From positions 1-64,000 of the IMG/VR virus record IMGVR_UViG_3300035169_000087: a stretch of 64,000 nucleotides of DNA; one strand, given 5' to 3'. Below, piece by piece: positions 25,232 to 32,882 of the stretch. A model generated the notes under the pieces. The model worked only from the letters and a program-made list of their open reading frames with translations. It was not told the DNA's origin and searched no databases. Numbering within the stretch: position 1 is the first letter of the stretch; every line of letters starts with the position of its first letter. The translations under genes and the position numbers were made by a program. Source of the DNA: a virus.

Positions 25232-26745
25232 CGCTGCGGACCGCGAGCCTCTGCTCTGGCGTAGGCATGATCGACCTTGCCGTCGAGTCCGTGTTCCCCG
25301 GCGCGCAACTCGCCTGGTACGCCCAGTACGAGCCGCCCGACAAGGACGGCAAGATCGACCGGCACCAGTACGCCGCGCGCATCATGGCGCACCACTGGCC
25401 CGGTGTCCCCAACCACGGCGACATCACCGCCATCGACTACGCCGGCGTCGAGCCCGTGGACCTGCTCACCGCCGGGTTTCCGTGCACGGACCTGTCCCTG
25501 GCCGGTAAGCGCGCGGGCCTCATGCCGGGCACGCGCTCGGGCGTTTGGTCGCACGTCGCCCGCGCCATCGGCGCACTGCGCCCCTCGCTCGTGCTCATTG
25601 AGAACGTCAGGAGCCTGACCAGTGCGAAAGCCCATTGCGACGTGGAATCCTGCCCGCGGTGTATGGGAGATCCCGGAGACGGCGACACCCCTGTTCCGTA
25701 CCTGCGAGCACTCGGCTGTGTTCTCGGCGACCTGGCCGATCTCGGGTTCGATGCGGAGTGGACGTGCCTACCCGCCTCGGGCGTCGGAGCCCCGCACAGG
25801 CGCGAGCGGGTCTTCGTCCTCGCGTGGCCTGCTGCCGACGCCGCGAACCTCGGACACGAACGGCGCGGGCTCACATGGGGACGGCGGCCCGGACCTTCGC
25901 ACGGCGGTGTCGCTGCTTCCGACGCCCAGGGCGTCGGACGGGGAGAAGGGCGGCCCGAACCAGCGCGGCTCGTTGGGGGACCTGATGCTGCCGAGCGCCG
26001 TAGCGCACCTGCTGCCGACGCCGAACGCCTCGGATCACAAGGGCAGCGGAGCGACGCAGGGCCGCATGAGGGGCAGACGTCTGCGGACGTCTGCGGACGT
26101 GGACCTACCGGAGGCCGTAGCGCTCCTACCGACCCCGAGGGCGAGCGACACGGGCACGCCGGGGCGACGGGCCTCGGAGGGCTTCCGGCCGCCGCTCTCG
26201 CAGGTGCTCCTGCCGACCCCGATGGCGGCCGACGGGCAGCGGGCGAGCCTGACGATGCCCAGGGGCAACCCGACGCTCGCTGGCGCACTACTGCCGACCC
26301 CGACGACGCAGCACTCGGCGCGCAACGCGACCGCGAACCGCAAGGACCCGAAGCCGACCACGGACGTCACCGGCTGGACCCTTCAGGACGTTTTCTGGGC
26401 TGGGGACCATACGAGCCCGCCATCCGGCGCTGGGAACACATCCTCGGACGCCCCGCGCCCAGTCCAGTTGACGATCGAGGACGCCTGAACCCGCCGCTTC
26501 CCGAATGGATGATGGGCCTGCCCGACGGGTGGGTCACCGCCGTGCCCGGGATCCCGCGCAACCCTCAACTGCACGCGCTCGGCAACGGGTGCGTGGTACA
26601 GCAGGCCGCGCACGCGCTGCGGCTCCTGCTGCCCGCGTACCTCGCTGCATGTCAACCAGCTGACGGTTTCGGTGTTATCCGGAACGGTATCCGTCAACAG
26701 GCTACTACCGGCGCGGCCTGCGGCGATCCGGGACGTGCGGCGTGA
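25228..26745 (+). CDS. DNA (cytosine-5) methyltransferase
   Basis: 505 residues, ATG in ATGA overlap. Motif I SLCSGVGMIDLAVE, motif IV with catalytic Cys GFPCTDLSLAG, motif VI LIENVRSL, motif VIII APHRRERVFVL, then a long variable region (about 205-385) of Asp/Gly/Arg/Pro repeats of the ADPDGGRR type. The end GPYEPAIRRWEHILGRP ... EWMMGLPDGWVT ... LGNGCVVQQAAHAL holds the target-recognition end and motif X. It likely protects phage DNA from host restriction. The variable region is also read in a second frame. Confidence 0.9.
   Translation: MTLRTASLCSGVGMIDLAVESVFPGAQLAWYAQYEPPDKDGKIDRHQYAARIMAHHWPGVPNHGDITAIDYAGVEPVDLLTAGFPCTDLSLAGKRAGLMPGTRSGVWSHVARAIGALRPSLVLIENVRSLTSAKAHCDVESCPRCMGDPGDGDTPVPYLRALGCVLGDLADLGFDAEWTCLPASGVGAPHRRERVFVLAWPAADAANLGHERRGLTWGRRPGPSHGGVAASDAQGVGRGEGRPEPARLVGGPDAAERRSAPAADAERLGSQGQRSDAGPHEGQTSADVCGRGPTGGRSAPTDPEGERHGHAGATGLGGLPAAALAGAPADPDGGRRAAGEPDDAQGQPDARWRTTADPDDAALGAQRDREPQGPEADHGRHRLDPSGRFLGWGPYEPAIRRWEHILGRPAPSPVDDRGRLNPPLPEWMMGLPDGWVTAVPGIPRNPQLHALGNGCVVQQAAHALRLLLPAYLAACQPADGFGVIRNGIRQQATTGAACGDPGRAA
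25622..26488 (+). CDS. Nested protein in the +1 frame of the methyltransferase gene
   Basis: 288 residues from GTG 25622, fully inside the methyltransferase gene. The N-terminal 70 residues look like a real domain (ATWNPARGVWEIPETATPL, FSATWPISGSMRSGRAY). Five spaced copies of LLPTPRxSD-like units follow (LLPTPRTSD, LLPTPRASD, LLPTPNASD, LLPTPRASD, LLPTPMAAD), then LLPTPTTQ. I know similar LLPTPxASDG proteins as hypothetical actinobacterial and phage proteins. Function unknown. Each unit reads as Asp/Gly/Arg repeats in the methyltransferase frame. Confidence 0.5.
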   Translation: MRKPIATWNPARGVWEIPETATPLFRTCEHSAVFSATWPISGSMRSGRAYPPRASEPRTGASGSSSSRGLLPTPRTSDTNGAGSHGDGGPDLRTAVSLLPTPRASDGEKGGPNQRGSLGDLMLPSAVAHLLPTPNASDHKGSGATQGRMRGRRLRTSADVDLPEAVALLPTPRASDTGTPGRRASEGFRPPLSQVLLPTPMAADGQRASLTMPRGNPTLAGALLPTPTTQHSARNATANRKDPKPTTDVTGWTLQDVFWAGDHTSPPSGAGNTSSDAPRPVQLTIEDA

Positions 26746-27371
26746 CCGGCCGAGGAACGCGACACGGCACGCTCGCTGGCTACCACCTCGACGGCTGCCG
26801 CTGCGAGCTGTGCACCGCCGAAGCCACCCGCTACGAGAAACGCCGCCTCCTCGACGCGATCGAGGGGCGCCCGCGCGCGGTGGACGCCACCGGTTCCCGC
26901 CGCCGCATACAGGCGCTCGCAGTCGCCGGGTTCCCGATCCGCGTGATCGCCGAACAGCTGGGCACGCAGATCGGCCCCCTGCACCGTGCGGTCAACGGCA
27001 AACGCCTGGCCGCGGTGAAGGCGCGGGAGATCGCGCGGGTGTACCGCCGGTTGAGGTTCGCGGACCCGGCGCGCTACGGAGTCGACCTGCGGCAGTCCGC
27101 TCGGGTCGCGCGGATGGCGCGCGCGAAGGGCTGGAGCGGCCCGGAGGCGTGGGAAACCGCAGACATGGACGACCCGGGGGCGCTGCCCACAGAACCTGAC
27201 CCGTACCGGCCGTTGGCGTCGTACGAGGCGATCGCCGAGGACGCGTTGTGGGTGCTGGCCACGGCCGGGCCGGACACGCCGCCGGCTGAGGTCGCCGCGC
27301 GTCTCGGCGTCGGGGAGCGGCGCCTGTTCCGTGCGCTGGCGTATGCGCGCTCGGCGAGTGAGTCCGCGTGA
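26742..27371 (+). CDS. HTH DNA-binding protein with N-terminal Cys/His motif
   Basis: 209 residues from GTG overlap. Begins HGTLAGYHLDGCRCELCTAEA, a short Cys/His motif common at the start of actinophage DNA-binding proteins. Next is an HTH (RRRIQALAVAGFPIRVIAEQLG) and a second HTH-like segment near the end (PPAEVAARLGVGERRLFRALAYA). It probably regulates phage genes. Confidence 0.65.
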   Translation: MTGRGTRHGTLAGYHLDGCRCELCTAEATRYEKRRLLDAIEGRPRAVDATGSRRRIQALAVAGFPIRVIAEQLGTQIGPLHRAVNGKRLAAVKAREIARVYRRLRFADPARYGVDLRQSARVARMARAKGWSGPEAWETADMDDPGALPTEPDPYRPLASYEAIAEDALWVLATAGPDTPPAEVAARLGVGERRLFRALAYARSASESA

Positions 27372-27415
27372 ACGATCCGCCGCGAATAGAAGCCGACGAA
27401 CAACCCTACCTGTAG
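27368..27415 (+). CDS. 15-residue mini-ORF
   Basis: GTG overlaps the HTH gene stop and encodes MNDPPRIEADEQPYL. Only the overlap supports it; it may serve reinitiation or be chance. Confidence 0.2.
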   Translation: MNDPPRIEADEQPYL

Positions 27416-27466
27416 CCGTTGACCTGCTGTTTCATTCGAAAACTAGCCAAGAAAGTAAGCGCCCGC

Positions 27467-27751
27467 ATGGACACACTGGAAGACCCGTCGGGCCGCGTGC
27501 AGACGCTGCGCGCCGCCGTGCACGACGTCATCGCGAACCTCACCAACGAACGCGACGCCGCGTTGGCGACCGCGGTACGGGAGCACGCGGAGAACGACCA
27601 GCTGACCGCGCAATGCCGGATGCTGCGGGAGCGGGTGGCCCGCCAGCACGAGACGATCATCCGTTTGCAGCGTTACCAGCGGCCCACGGCCACGGCTGCC
27701 GCACGGGGTCTGGTGCGCGCCGCTCTGTCCCGGTTGGCGTGGTCCCGGTGA
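27467..27751 (+). CDS. Small coiled-coil protein
   Basis: 94 residues from ATG 27467. Residues 10-70 are heptad-rich (LRAAVHDVIANLTNERDAALA, LRERVARQHETIIRLQRY). The 51 bases before it are AT-richer than the surroundings and contain TTGACC at 27419-27424, a possible -35 box, but no good -10. A longer frame from TTG 27419 is possible. Function unknown. Confidence 0.6.
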   Translation: MDTLEDPSGRVQTLRAAVHDVIANLTNERDAALATAVREHAENDQLTAQCRMLRERVARQHETIIRLQRYQRPTATAAARGLVRAALSRLAWSR

Positions 27752-28023
27752 TCGCGTTGCGGGCCGGTCAGGCGCTCGTCGCGTCCTCGCCGCTGCTGGT
27801 CCTCGGGTGTGCGCTCGGGGCGAAGTTGCACGCCGCTGCGGTGGTGTTCGGGTGTGCCGGTGGCGCGCTCGGGGCGTTGCTGCTGGGGATCGTGCTGTGC
27901 GCGATCGGCGGTCCGGCGGCGGGCGAGCTGGCCGCTGAGGCTTCCCGCCCGTCGCTGGCGGACCTGCCGTGCGGTGGCTGTGGTCAGTGCGACGGCTGCG
28001 ACCTGCGGTGGGCGGACGTATGA
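27748..28023 (+). CDS. Membrane protein with C-terminal CxxCxxCxxC cluster
   Basis: 91 residues from GTG overlap. Two hydrophobic segments (about 9-30 and 30-58) are followed by a tail with CGGCGQCDGC. Four Cys spaced by two residues resemble a ferredoxin-type or zinc cluster. A membrane protein with such an end could sense redox or metal; this is a guess. Confidence 0.6.
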   Translation: MIALRAGQALVASSPLLVLGCALGAKLHAAAVVFGCAGGALGALLLGIVLCAIGGPAAGELAAEASRPSLADLPCGGCGQCDGCDLRWADV

Positions 28024-28415
28024 GCGCGCCCGAGACGTCCGCGGTGTGCCTCAAGGGCCGGCGGGAGGAGTTCGGCTCATCCCTGCAACTGCCCGCCGCC
28101 GAGGACGTGGTGTACGTGGGCCGGGCGATGCACCAGGGCGGGTGGCGGCTGGCCCGCTCGCCGTTCGCGAACCCGTTCCGGGCTCAACGGGTCGGCGGCG
28201 CGGCGAAGGCCGTCGAACTGTACTTCATGCACCTGCGCGCGCATCACGAGCTGGTGGCGCGGGCTAGGCGTGAGTTGGCCGGGAAGCGACTGGGCTGCTG
28301 GTGTCCGACGGATGACCCGCAGCTGTGCCATGCCGCACTGCTCGCTGCCGTTGTGGCCATGGATGCCGAGGCCCTGGCGCGGCTCCTCGGCGGGCCGATC
28401 GGAGCGGCACTGTGA
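28020..28415 (+). CDS. DUF4326 protein
   Basis: 131 residues, ATG in ATGA overlap. DUF4326 signature is clear: VVYVGRAMHQGGWRL, SPFANPF, ELVARARRELAGKRLGCWC and CHAALL. The family is widespread in actinophages; its Cys/His residues suggest metal binding. Biochemical role unknown. Confidence 0.8.
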   Translation: MSAPETSAVCLKGRREEFGSSLQLPAAEDVVYVGRAMHQGGWRLARSPFANPFRAQRVGGAAKAVELYFMHLRAHHELVARARRELAGKRLGCWCPTDDPQLCHAALLAAVVAMDAEALARLLGGPIGAAL

Positions 28416-28765
28416 AGCCCACGATGCCCGCTGACGCGGTTGACGGCTACGGGCCATCCCGCGAGTTCCTGCGCCGCACGCTGCACCTCCAGCGCGTGCG
28501 CAACCTGCCATCGCACACCTACGCCGCCCTGCTGAAGGAGCGCGGGTTCCCGATCACCCCGGCGAAGATCCGGCTCCAGAACACCAGCATCACGCAGGCG
28601 CAGTGCACGCGGGTGAAGCTGGAGCAGGTTGTCGCGGCGTCACTCGTGTTCGGCGTCTCCATCGAGTTCCTGGTGGGCCTGACGCCGTGCGACCTGTGCG
28701 GCGATAAGCCGCCAGCCGGATTCTCGTGCACACGCTGCGGCAAGCCTGGCGGTGATCCGTCGTGA
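28412..28765 (+). CDS. XRE-like HTH protein with zinc ribbon end
   Basis: 117 residues from GTG overlap. Residues 30-85 have an XRE-type layout (TYAALLKERGFPITPAKIRL, LVFGVSIEFLVGL), followed by CDLCG ... CTRCG, a zinc ribbon. Likely DNA-binding. Confidence 0.6.
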   Translation: MKPTMPADAVDGYGPSREFLRRTLHLQRVRNLPSHTYAALLKERGFPITPAKIRLQNTSITQAQCTRVKLEQVVAASLVFGVSIEFLVGLTPCDLCGDKPPAGFSCTRCGKPGGDPS

Positions 28766-29094
28766 CCTCAACGGATCTGGGTCGTTCGTGGCTGTCCAGT
28801 ACCCCGGACGGCGCGGTCGTCATCGAGCGGGTGGTGCGGGCGTGCACGGTCACCGCGGTGTACGACGACGACTTCTCGGCGCACACCACGGGGCAGCGCA
28901 GGCGGGTCTATCACCCGCTCAGCCTGGTGTCGGACGCGGACCGGCCGCTGGTGAAGCCGGGCGCAAGGTTCTGGCTAGTGGTCGAGCGGCTGCGTAGTCA
29001 CCCGGTGCAGATCTGTTCGGCTATCGCGTTCCGCCGTCCTGGCGCGCTCAGTCCGCAGCGGGCGTTCGCCGACCGGGCGGGAGTCGCTTCGTGA
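28762..29094 (+). CDS. Unknown small protein
   Basis: 110 residues from GTG overlap. Probably beta-rich (AVVIERVVRACTVTAVYDDD, ARFWLVVERL). No motif recognised; sits in an unbroken chain of overlapping genes. Confidence 0.6.
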   Translation: MTSTDLGRSWLSSTPDGAVVIERVVRACTVTAVYDDDFSAHTTGQRRRVYHPLSLVSDADRPLVKPGARFWLVVERLRSHPVQICSAIAFRRPGALSPQRAFADRAGVAS

Positions 29095-29990
29095 CCGACA
29101 TCCGGGCGGTGGACGTACCAGAGGTCCGGGCTGAGCTGATCGACTACATGCGTAGTGATCTCGGCGCCGGAGTGTTCGGGATCTTCAAGAGCATGGGCCT
29201 GCTACCGGTCGGCGGCACCGCGCAGGAGATCGCCGACGCAGAGGCCAAACGCCTCGGCGGGGATCTCTACTTCGTCGGCGCGGACATGGTGGAGCTCTCA
29301 CGGCACGCCGTCAAAAGCCTGCCCGAGTTCAAACTGGCACCCGAGGACCTGCCGTCCAAGTCCGGGTTCATCGTGTTCGAGACACCGATCGGGACTGTGA
29401 AGCAGGACCTGATCGCGGCGCCCGTCCCGAAGGAATACTCGATCGGCGCCGCGGCGTGGGGGCACTTCAGCACGGGACACGGGAACACGGGCGCATGGAT
29501 CAGTTGGTATTCCGACCAGCGCGCGACCGCACAGCCGGCGGCATGGCCGACACGGTATGTGTTCGACCACGAATTCATCGTGCCGTTCGAGGTGCAGCAC
29601 ACCTCGTTCGTCGACCCGTTCCACGGGGAAGTGCTCGACGGCGTCCCGCAGCTGCTCGACATGCTGCGGGTCACGTGGCTGCTCATGCAGCAGCCGATCG
29701 CGACCGATGAGCGGGTGGAGACGTACCGGGCGGCGCGCAGGCGCTTGGAGCGGGCCGGGCACGAGCCTGCGGCGGTCCGGGTGATCCGGCTGCGCCGCGC
29801 CGCGCATGCCCCCGGTTCGGGCGAGTCAGAGCACGAATATCATCACACGTGGATCGTGCGGGGTCATTGGCGTCAGCAGTGGTATCCGAGTCGTGAGGTC
29901 CACCGGCCGGTGTGGATCGCGCCGCATGTCAAGGGGCCGGAAGGCGCTCCCCTGATCGGTGGGGAGAAGGTCCATGCCTGGGTTCGGTGA
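29091..29990 (+). CDS. Conserved-looking phage protein of unknown function
   Basis: 299 residues from GTG overlap. The last 50 residues hold a striking conserved-looking block (HHTWIVRGHWRQQWYPS, WIAPHVKGPEG) that I associate with actinobacterial phage and plasmid proteins without known function. The middle is alpha/beta (GFIVFETPIGTVKQDLI, WISWYSDQRA). Last gene of the long early operon. Confidence 0.7.
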   Translation: MTDIRAVDVPEVRAELIDYMRSDLGAGVFGIFKSMGLLPVGGTAQEIADAEAKRLGGDLYFVGADMVELSRHAVKSLPEFKLAPEDLPSKSGFIVFETPIGTVKQDLIAAPVPKEYSIGAAAWGHFSTGHGNTGAWISWYSDQRATAQPAAWPTRYVFDHEFIVPFEVQHTSFVDPFHGEVLDGVPQLLDMLRVTWLLMQQPIATDERVETYRAARRRLERAGHEPAAVRVIRLRRAAHAPGSGESEHEYHHTWIVRGHWRQQWYPSREVHRPVWIAPHVKGPEGAPLIGGEKVHAWVR

Positions 29991-29994
29991 CGGG

Positions 29995-30084
29995 GTGACC
30001 TGTTGTCCTCGCTGCGGTTGCCGTGTCCACGCGACGGGCGCGGGCCTGCTCGAGCAGGACACGCACCGCCTCGGCGTGCTCGGG
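29995..30084 (+). pseudogene. Start of a zinc-ribbon gene, probably truncated
   Basis: GTG 29995 opens MTCCPRCGCRVHATG then GLLEQDTHRLGVL, like the beginning of a small zinc-ribbon phage protein. From 30085 the same frame only reads the reverse side of the antitoxin gene. The antitoxin cassette therefore seems to have replaced its end. Confidence 0.3.
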
Positions 30085-30315
30085 TCAGCCGGCCCTCGGC
30101 GCCTCGTCCGCCTCGATCAACTCCAGCACGGCGCTGGCGTTCTTCTCGATCCACTCAGCAACCCACGCGGGCACGATCGCGGCGGCGCGGTCCTTGCGGT
30201 TCATGACGTAGGCGATCGGAAGCTCGCCCAGTTCGAAGCGGGCAGCGCGCGCGGCCTGGGTGATTTGGCCGAGCTGCTTGTAGACGTCGCCAGTGGCGAT
30301 CTCGGTCTTGGTCAC
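30085..30315 (-). CDS. Phd/YefM-like antitoxin, no toxin next to it
   Basis: 76 residues. GTG 30315 is chosen: AAGGA lies seven bases upstream, and the ATG at 30363 overlaps the predicted -10. The sequence (VYKQLGQITQAARAARFELGELPIAYVMNRKDRAAAIVPAWVA, broken here by motif) has the Phd-fold pattern of helix, strand and AAIVP strand. No Doc, RelE or other toxin gene lies beside it. It may neutralise a host toxin or regulate its own promoter. Confidence 0.55.
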   Translation of the reverse strand: MTKTEIATGDVYKQLGQITQAARAARFELGELPIAYVMNRKDRAAAIVPAWVAEWIEKNASAVLELIEADEAPRAG

Positions 30316-30361
30316 TTTGGCTTCCTTGGTCACGCTGGGAGTGTACCCAGTCTTCGACAAC

Positions 30362-30398
30362 ATGCTAATTCACTCTGTAGTCCAAAACAAGCACTACA
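30362..30398 (-). promoter_or_regulatory. Promoter and operator of the antitoxin
   Basis: Reading leftward, TTGTTT (30385-30390) and TAGCAT (30362-30367) are spaced by 17. TGTAGT (30376-30381) and ACTACA (30393-30398) form an inverted repeat around the -35, fitting autorepression. The direct repeat GAACTTC at 30409-30415 and 30418-30424 lies just beyond. The stretch is clearly AT-richer than its surroundings. Confidence 0.55.
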
Positions 30399-30472
30399 AG
30401 GACTTCCAGAACTTCTTGAACTTCAGTATGGTGGACCCACCGGCACAGCACAAGAGCCAGAGGAGTCCCCCC

Positions 30473-30838
30473 ATGACGGACCTTGCCGACCTGCTCGAAC
30501 TCACCAAGCTCGGCGCCGAGGAATCCTTCGGACGCTACGCGAGTTGCTTCGCCGGCTGCGGCGGACATGCCGACCCCTCCACCAGGCACTCACACTCCAC
30601 GCCGCTGGAGTTCTTCGGCGAGTTCGGAGTCACGGTGGCCCAATTCGACGGCCAGCCCGCACGGGTCAAGCACGTCGACCAGCCCACCCCCGAAGCCACG
30701 TACACCCCGGACGAGGCGCGGCTGGTCGCCTACCAGTTCTTGCTCGCCGCGGACTTCGCCGACCGGCTCAACGTGACCACGACCACCGCCGAACTCGCGC
30801 TTCGGCTCGGCGAGAAGTTGGCCGCGATCAAGGGCTAG
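30473..30838 (+). CDS. Unknown protein divergent from the antitoxin
   Basis: 121 residues from ATG with GAGGAG upstream. Starts with a helical segment (DLADLLELTKLGAEESF), a Cys/His patch (CFAGCGGHADPSTRHSH) and ends helical. No toxin family could be recognised, though its divergent position leaves a functional link with the antitoxin open. Confidence 0.65.
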   Translation: MTDLADLLELTKLGAEESFGRYASCFAGCGGHADPSTRHSHSTPLEFFGEFGVTVAQFDGQPARVKHVDQPTPEATYTPDEARLVAYQFLLAADFADRLNVTTTTAELALRLGEKLAAIKG

Positions 30839-30919
30839 GGCCGCGACATACCCAACCGGAGACCGCTCCGGGACGCAGCCCACCCATCCACCCTCTCGGG
30901 GAAAGCGAAGCAACAGCAC

Positions 30920-31423
30920 ATGGCCAACACCAAGCAGCGTCAAGCGCAACGACGCGGCTGGCTCGTCCGGATGGACCCGGACTTCTACGTCGATATGAGC
31001 TTCGGGCGTCACTGCGACCGCCGAGCGCGATTCGCCTACATCGACAGCCTGTTCTACCTGGCGTCCACCGACGGACCTGACGGCATCTACCCATTCGTCG
31101 AGCTCGCCCGCGAGTTCTCGATCGGCGCCGAGTCCGTGGCCGCGCAACTCGTCTCGATCGGCGCATGGGATGACCTCGCGCTGGGGTTCCGCGTCCACCC
31201 ACGCGCCGGCTGCCGTGTAGTGGCCGACGGACGCATCCCCGTCCCCTCCTGGCTACGGCAGGCGGTCTTCGATCGCGACGGCCACGCCTGCGTGGAGTGC
31301 GGCGCGACAAAGGATCTCGCTCTCGACCACATCTATCCCTGGTCGCTCGGCGGTCCGGACACCTTCGAAAATCTGCGCGTGCTGTGCAAGCCGTGCAACA
31401 GCAGCAAGGGGGCGACGGTCTAA
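30920..31423 (+). CDS. HNH endonuclease
   Basis: 167 residues. Residues 1-90 are a helical DNA-binding-like part (YIDSLFYLASTDGPDGIYP). HNH domain about 105-165: VFDRDGHACVECGATKDLALDHIYP split by motif, then GGPDTFENLRVLCKPCNSSKG, with two CxxC pairs and the H-N-H residues. The initiator gene starts on its stop (TAATG). Its N-terminus resembles that of the initiator next door, so it may be a homing-type nuclease acting at the replication region. Confidence 0.8.
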   Translation: MANTKQRQAQRRGWLVRMDPDFYVDMSFGRHCDRRARFAYIDSLFYLASTDGPDGIYPFVELAREFSIGAESVAAQLVSIGAWDDLALGFRVHPRAGCRVVADGRIPVPSWLRQAVFDRDGHACVECGATKDLALDHIYPWSLGGPDTFENLRVLCKPCNSSKGATV

Positions 31424-32544
31424 TGGCCCGCGCATTCGGCAAGATCTTCGCCAGCCAGTGGGACGATGAGGACTTCCTCACCCTCGGAGCGGACGCCAAG
31501 TACGTCTACGACTTCCTGGTCGCGCAATCAGACCTCGGCCACTCCGGCATCATCACGCTGCGCGTCGCGCCCTGGGCCCGACGGCTGAGCAAGGCCATCG
31601 GCGAGGTTGAGGCCGCGCTCCGTGAGCTGCACCAGCGCCGGTACATCGTCGCGGACGACGACGAAATGCTCCTGCTCGTCCGTTCGCTGATCCGACGCGA
31701 CGACGTGTACAAGCAACCGAACGTCTTCAAGTCCGCCGCCAGCCAGATCTACGCGTGCCCGTCGAAGCCCATCCGCGCGGTGTTGCTGTCCGAACTCGAG
31801 CGGCTTGACGAGTCGGCGATGAAAGGCGACACCGTACAGGTCTGCGCAGACCTGATCGCGTGGCTCAGGAAGACTTGCGGGAACCCTTCCCCGAACCCTT
31901 CCGGTGGGGGTAGCCGGAACCCTCAAGGCGACGCATCGCCTGATATCTCCGAATACGGACACGCTCCCGGTATTCCCACAGGTGGGGAGGGTTCCGTTAA
32001 CCCTTCCGGGAACCCTCTCCCGCGTGCGCCCGCGTGCGCGGGCGTTCCCCTACCCCTACCCCTGCCCCTGGCTCCTTCCGAGAACCCTTCCGCGGCTGAC
32101 GCCGCGGCGCCGGAGTCGGATGCGTTGTTCGACGCTCCCATTGCCGAGGTCTGCGTCGGCGAAGACGAGCCGGAGTCGAACGCCGGGACTCTCGTCGCCG
32201 AGTGGATCGAGTCGAGACCCGGAAACCGGCCGCCCGGCCGGATCATCGGGCGCGTCGGCAAGGAACTGCGGGTCCTGCTCGAAGAGGACCGCATCCCGTA
32301 CGAGACCGTCCGCGACGGTTTCATGGCCTGGGACCGCAAGGGCGCCGACCCCTCGGCGATCTCTTCGTTCGTCAACCAGACGCAGGCCGCTCGCGCCCGC
32401 GGTCTCCTGCCAGGGCAGCGCCCTTCGACGACGACCCGGATCGTGGACCAGGGCGTCGACCTGATCCGCAAGATGGCGCAGGAAGACGGCGTCGACCTCG
32501 CCGACGTGCTGCCCTTCGCCCGGCGCGGGGAGTTGACGGCGTGA
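31423..32544 (+). CDS. Replication initiator, lambda O-like organisation
   Basis: 373 residues. Residues 1-145 form a winged-helix-type DNA-binding domain (KYVYDFLVAQSDLGHSGIITL, GEVEAALRELHQRRYIVAD). Residues 148-225 are a Pro/Gly/Asn-rich linker, and 235-373 a DnaD-like helical domain (VRDGFMAWDRKGADPSAISSF). The DNA of the linker contains seven iterons, as in phage initiators whose gene houses the origin. Directly upstream of a small zinc protein and DnaB helicase. Confidence 0.7.
   Translation: MARAFGKIFASQWDDEDFLTLGADAKYVYDFLVAQSDLGHSGIITLRVAPWARRLSKAIGEVEAALRELHQRRYIVADDDEMLLLVRSLIRRDDVYKQPNVFKSAASQIYACPSKPIRAVLLSELERLDESAMKGDTVQVCADLIAWLRKTCGNPSPNPSGGGSRNPQGDASPDISEYGHAPGIPTGGEGSVNPSGNPLPRAPACAGVPLPLPLPLAPSENPSAADAAAPESDALFDAPIAEVCVGEDEPESNAGTLVAEWIESRPGNRPPGRIIGRVGKELRVLLEEDRIPYETVRDGFMAWDRKGADPSAISSFVNQTQAARARGLLPGQRPSTTTRIVDQGVDLIRKMAQEDGVDLADVLPFARRGELTA
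31880..32091 (+). repeat. Replication origin iterons inside the initiator gene
   Basis: Consensus GGAACCCTTCC. Copies: 31880-31890, 31892-31902, 31916-31924 (partial), 31986-31995 (reverse strand), 31997-32007, 32009-32017 (partial) and 32081-32091. They encode NPS/NPQ in the linker, but the inverted copy, which encodes other residues, argues that the DNA itself is conserved. Likely binding sites of the initiator's N-terminal domain. Confidence 0.65.
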
Positions 32545-32882
32545 ACCGCATCGAAGCCGGCGTGCTGCTCACGTACATCGCGCGGGTGGATCACCGCACG
32601 TGGGGTGAGGACGACGCGGCGGCGTACGCGGACCTGCTCGATGACATCTCGCTCGCTGACGCAACGTTCGCGGCCCGCGCTCACCTGCGTGAGGACAACG
32701 CGTGGCTGACCCCGGCGCTCATCCGCCGCCGCGTACTCGAAGGGCGCAAGCAGCTGCCCGCAGCGGACTGGTGCGGCCAGTGCAACGAGAACACCTGGTG
32801 GATCGAGGACCCCGACACGCGCAGACCGCTGCGCCGCTGCCCGAACTGCCACCCCCTAAGCCGGAAGGCGAGCACGCCATGA
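32541..32882 (+). CDS. Helicase-loader candidate with zinc ribbon
   Basis: 113 residues from GTG overlap. Helical N-terminus (GVLLTYIARVDHRTWGEDDAA, WLTPALIRRRVLEG) and a C-terminal ribbon CGQC ... CPNC. Placed between initiator and DnaB, with four-base overlaps on both sides, the position of helicase loaders. No ATPase motif, so it is not DnaC-like. Confidence 0.6.
   Translation: MNRIEAGVLLTYIARVDHRTWGEDDAAAYADLLDDISLADATFAARAHLREDNAWLTPALIRRRVLEGRKQLPAADWCGQCNENTWWIEDPDTRRPLRRCPNCHPLSRKASTP

Noticed and set aside
25437-26288. Leftward 283-codon frame in the methyltransferase gene
   Set aside because: Long only because of high GC; Arg/Pro/Ser-rich with no domain. The two rightward frames explain the region.
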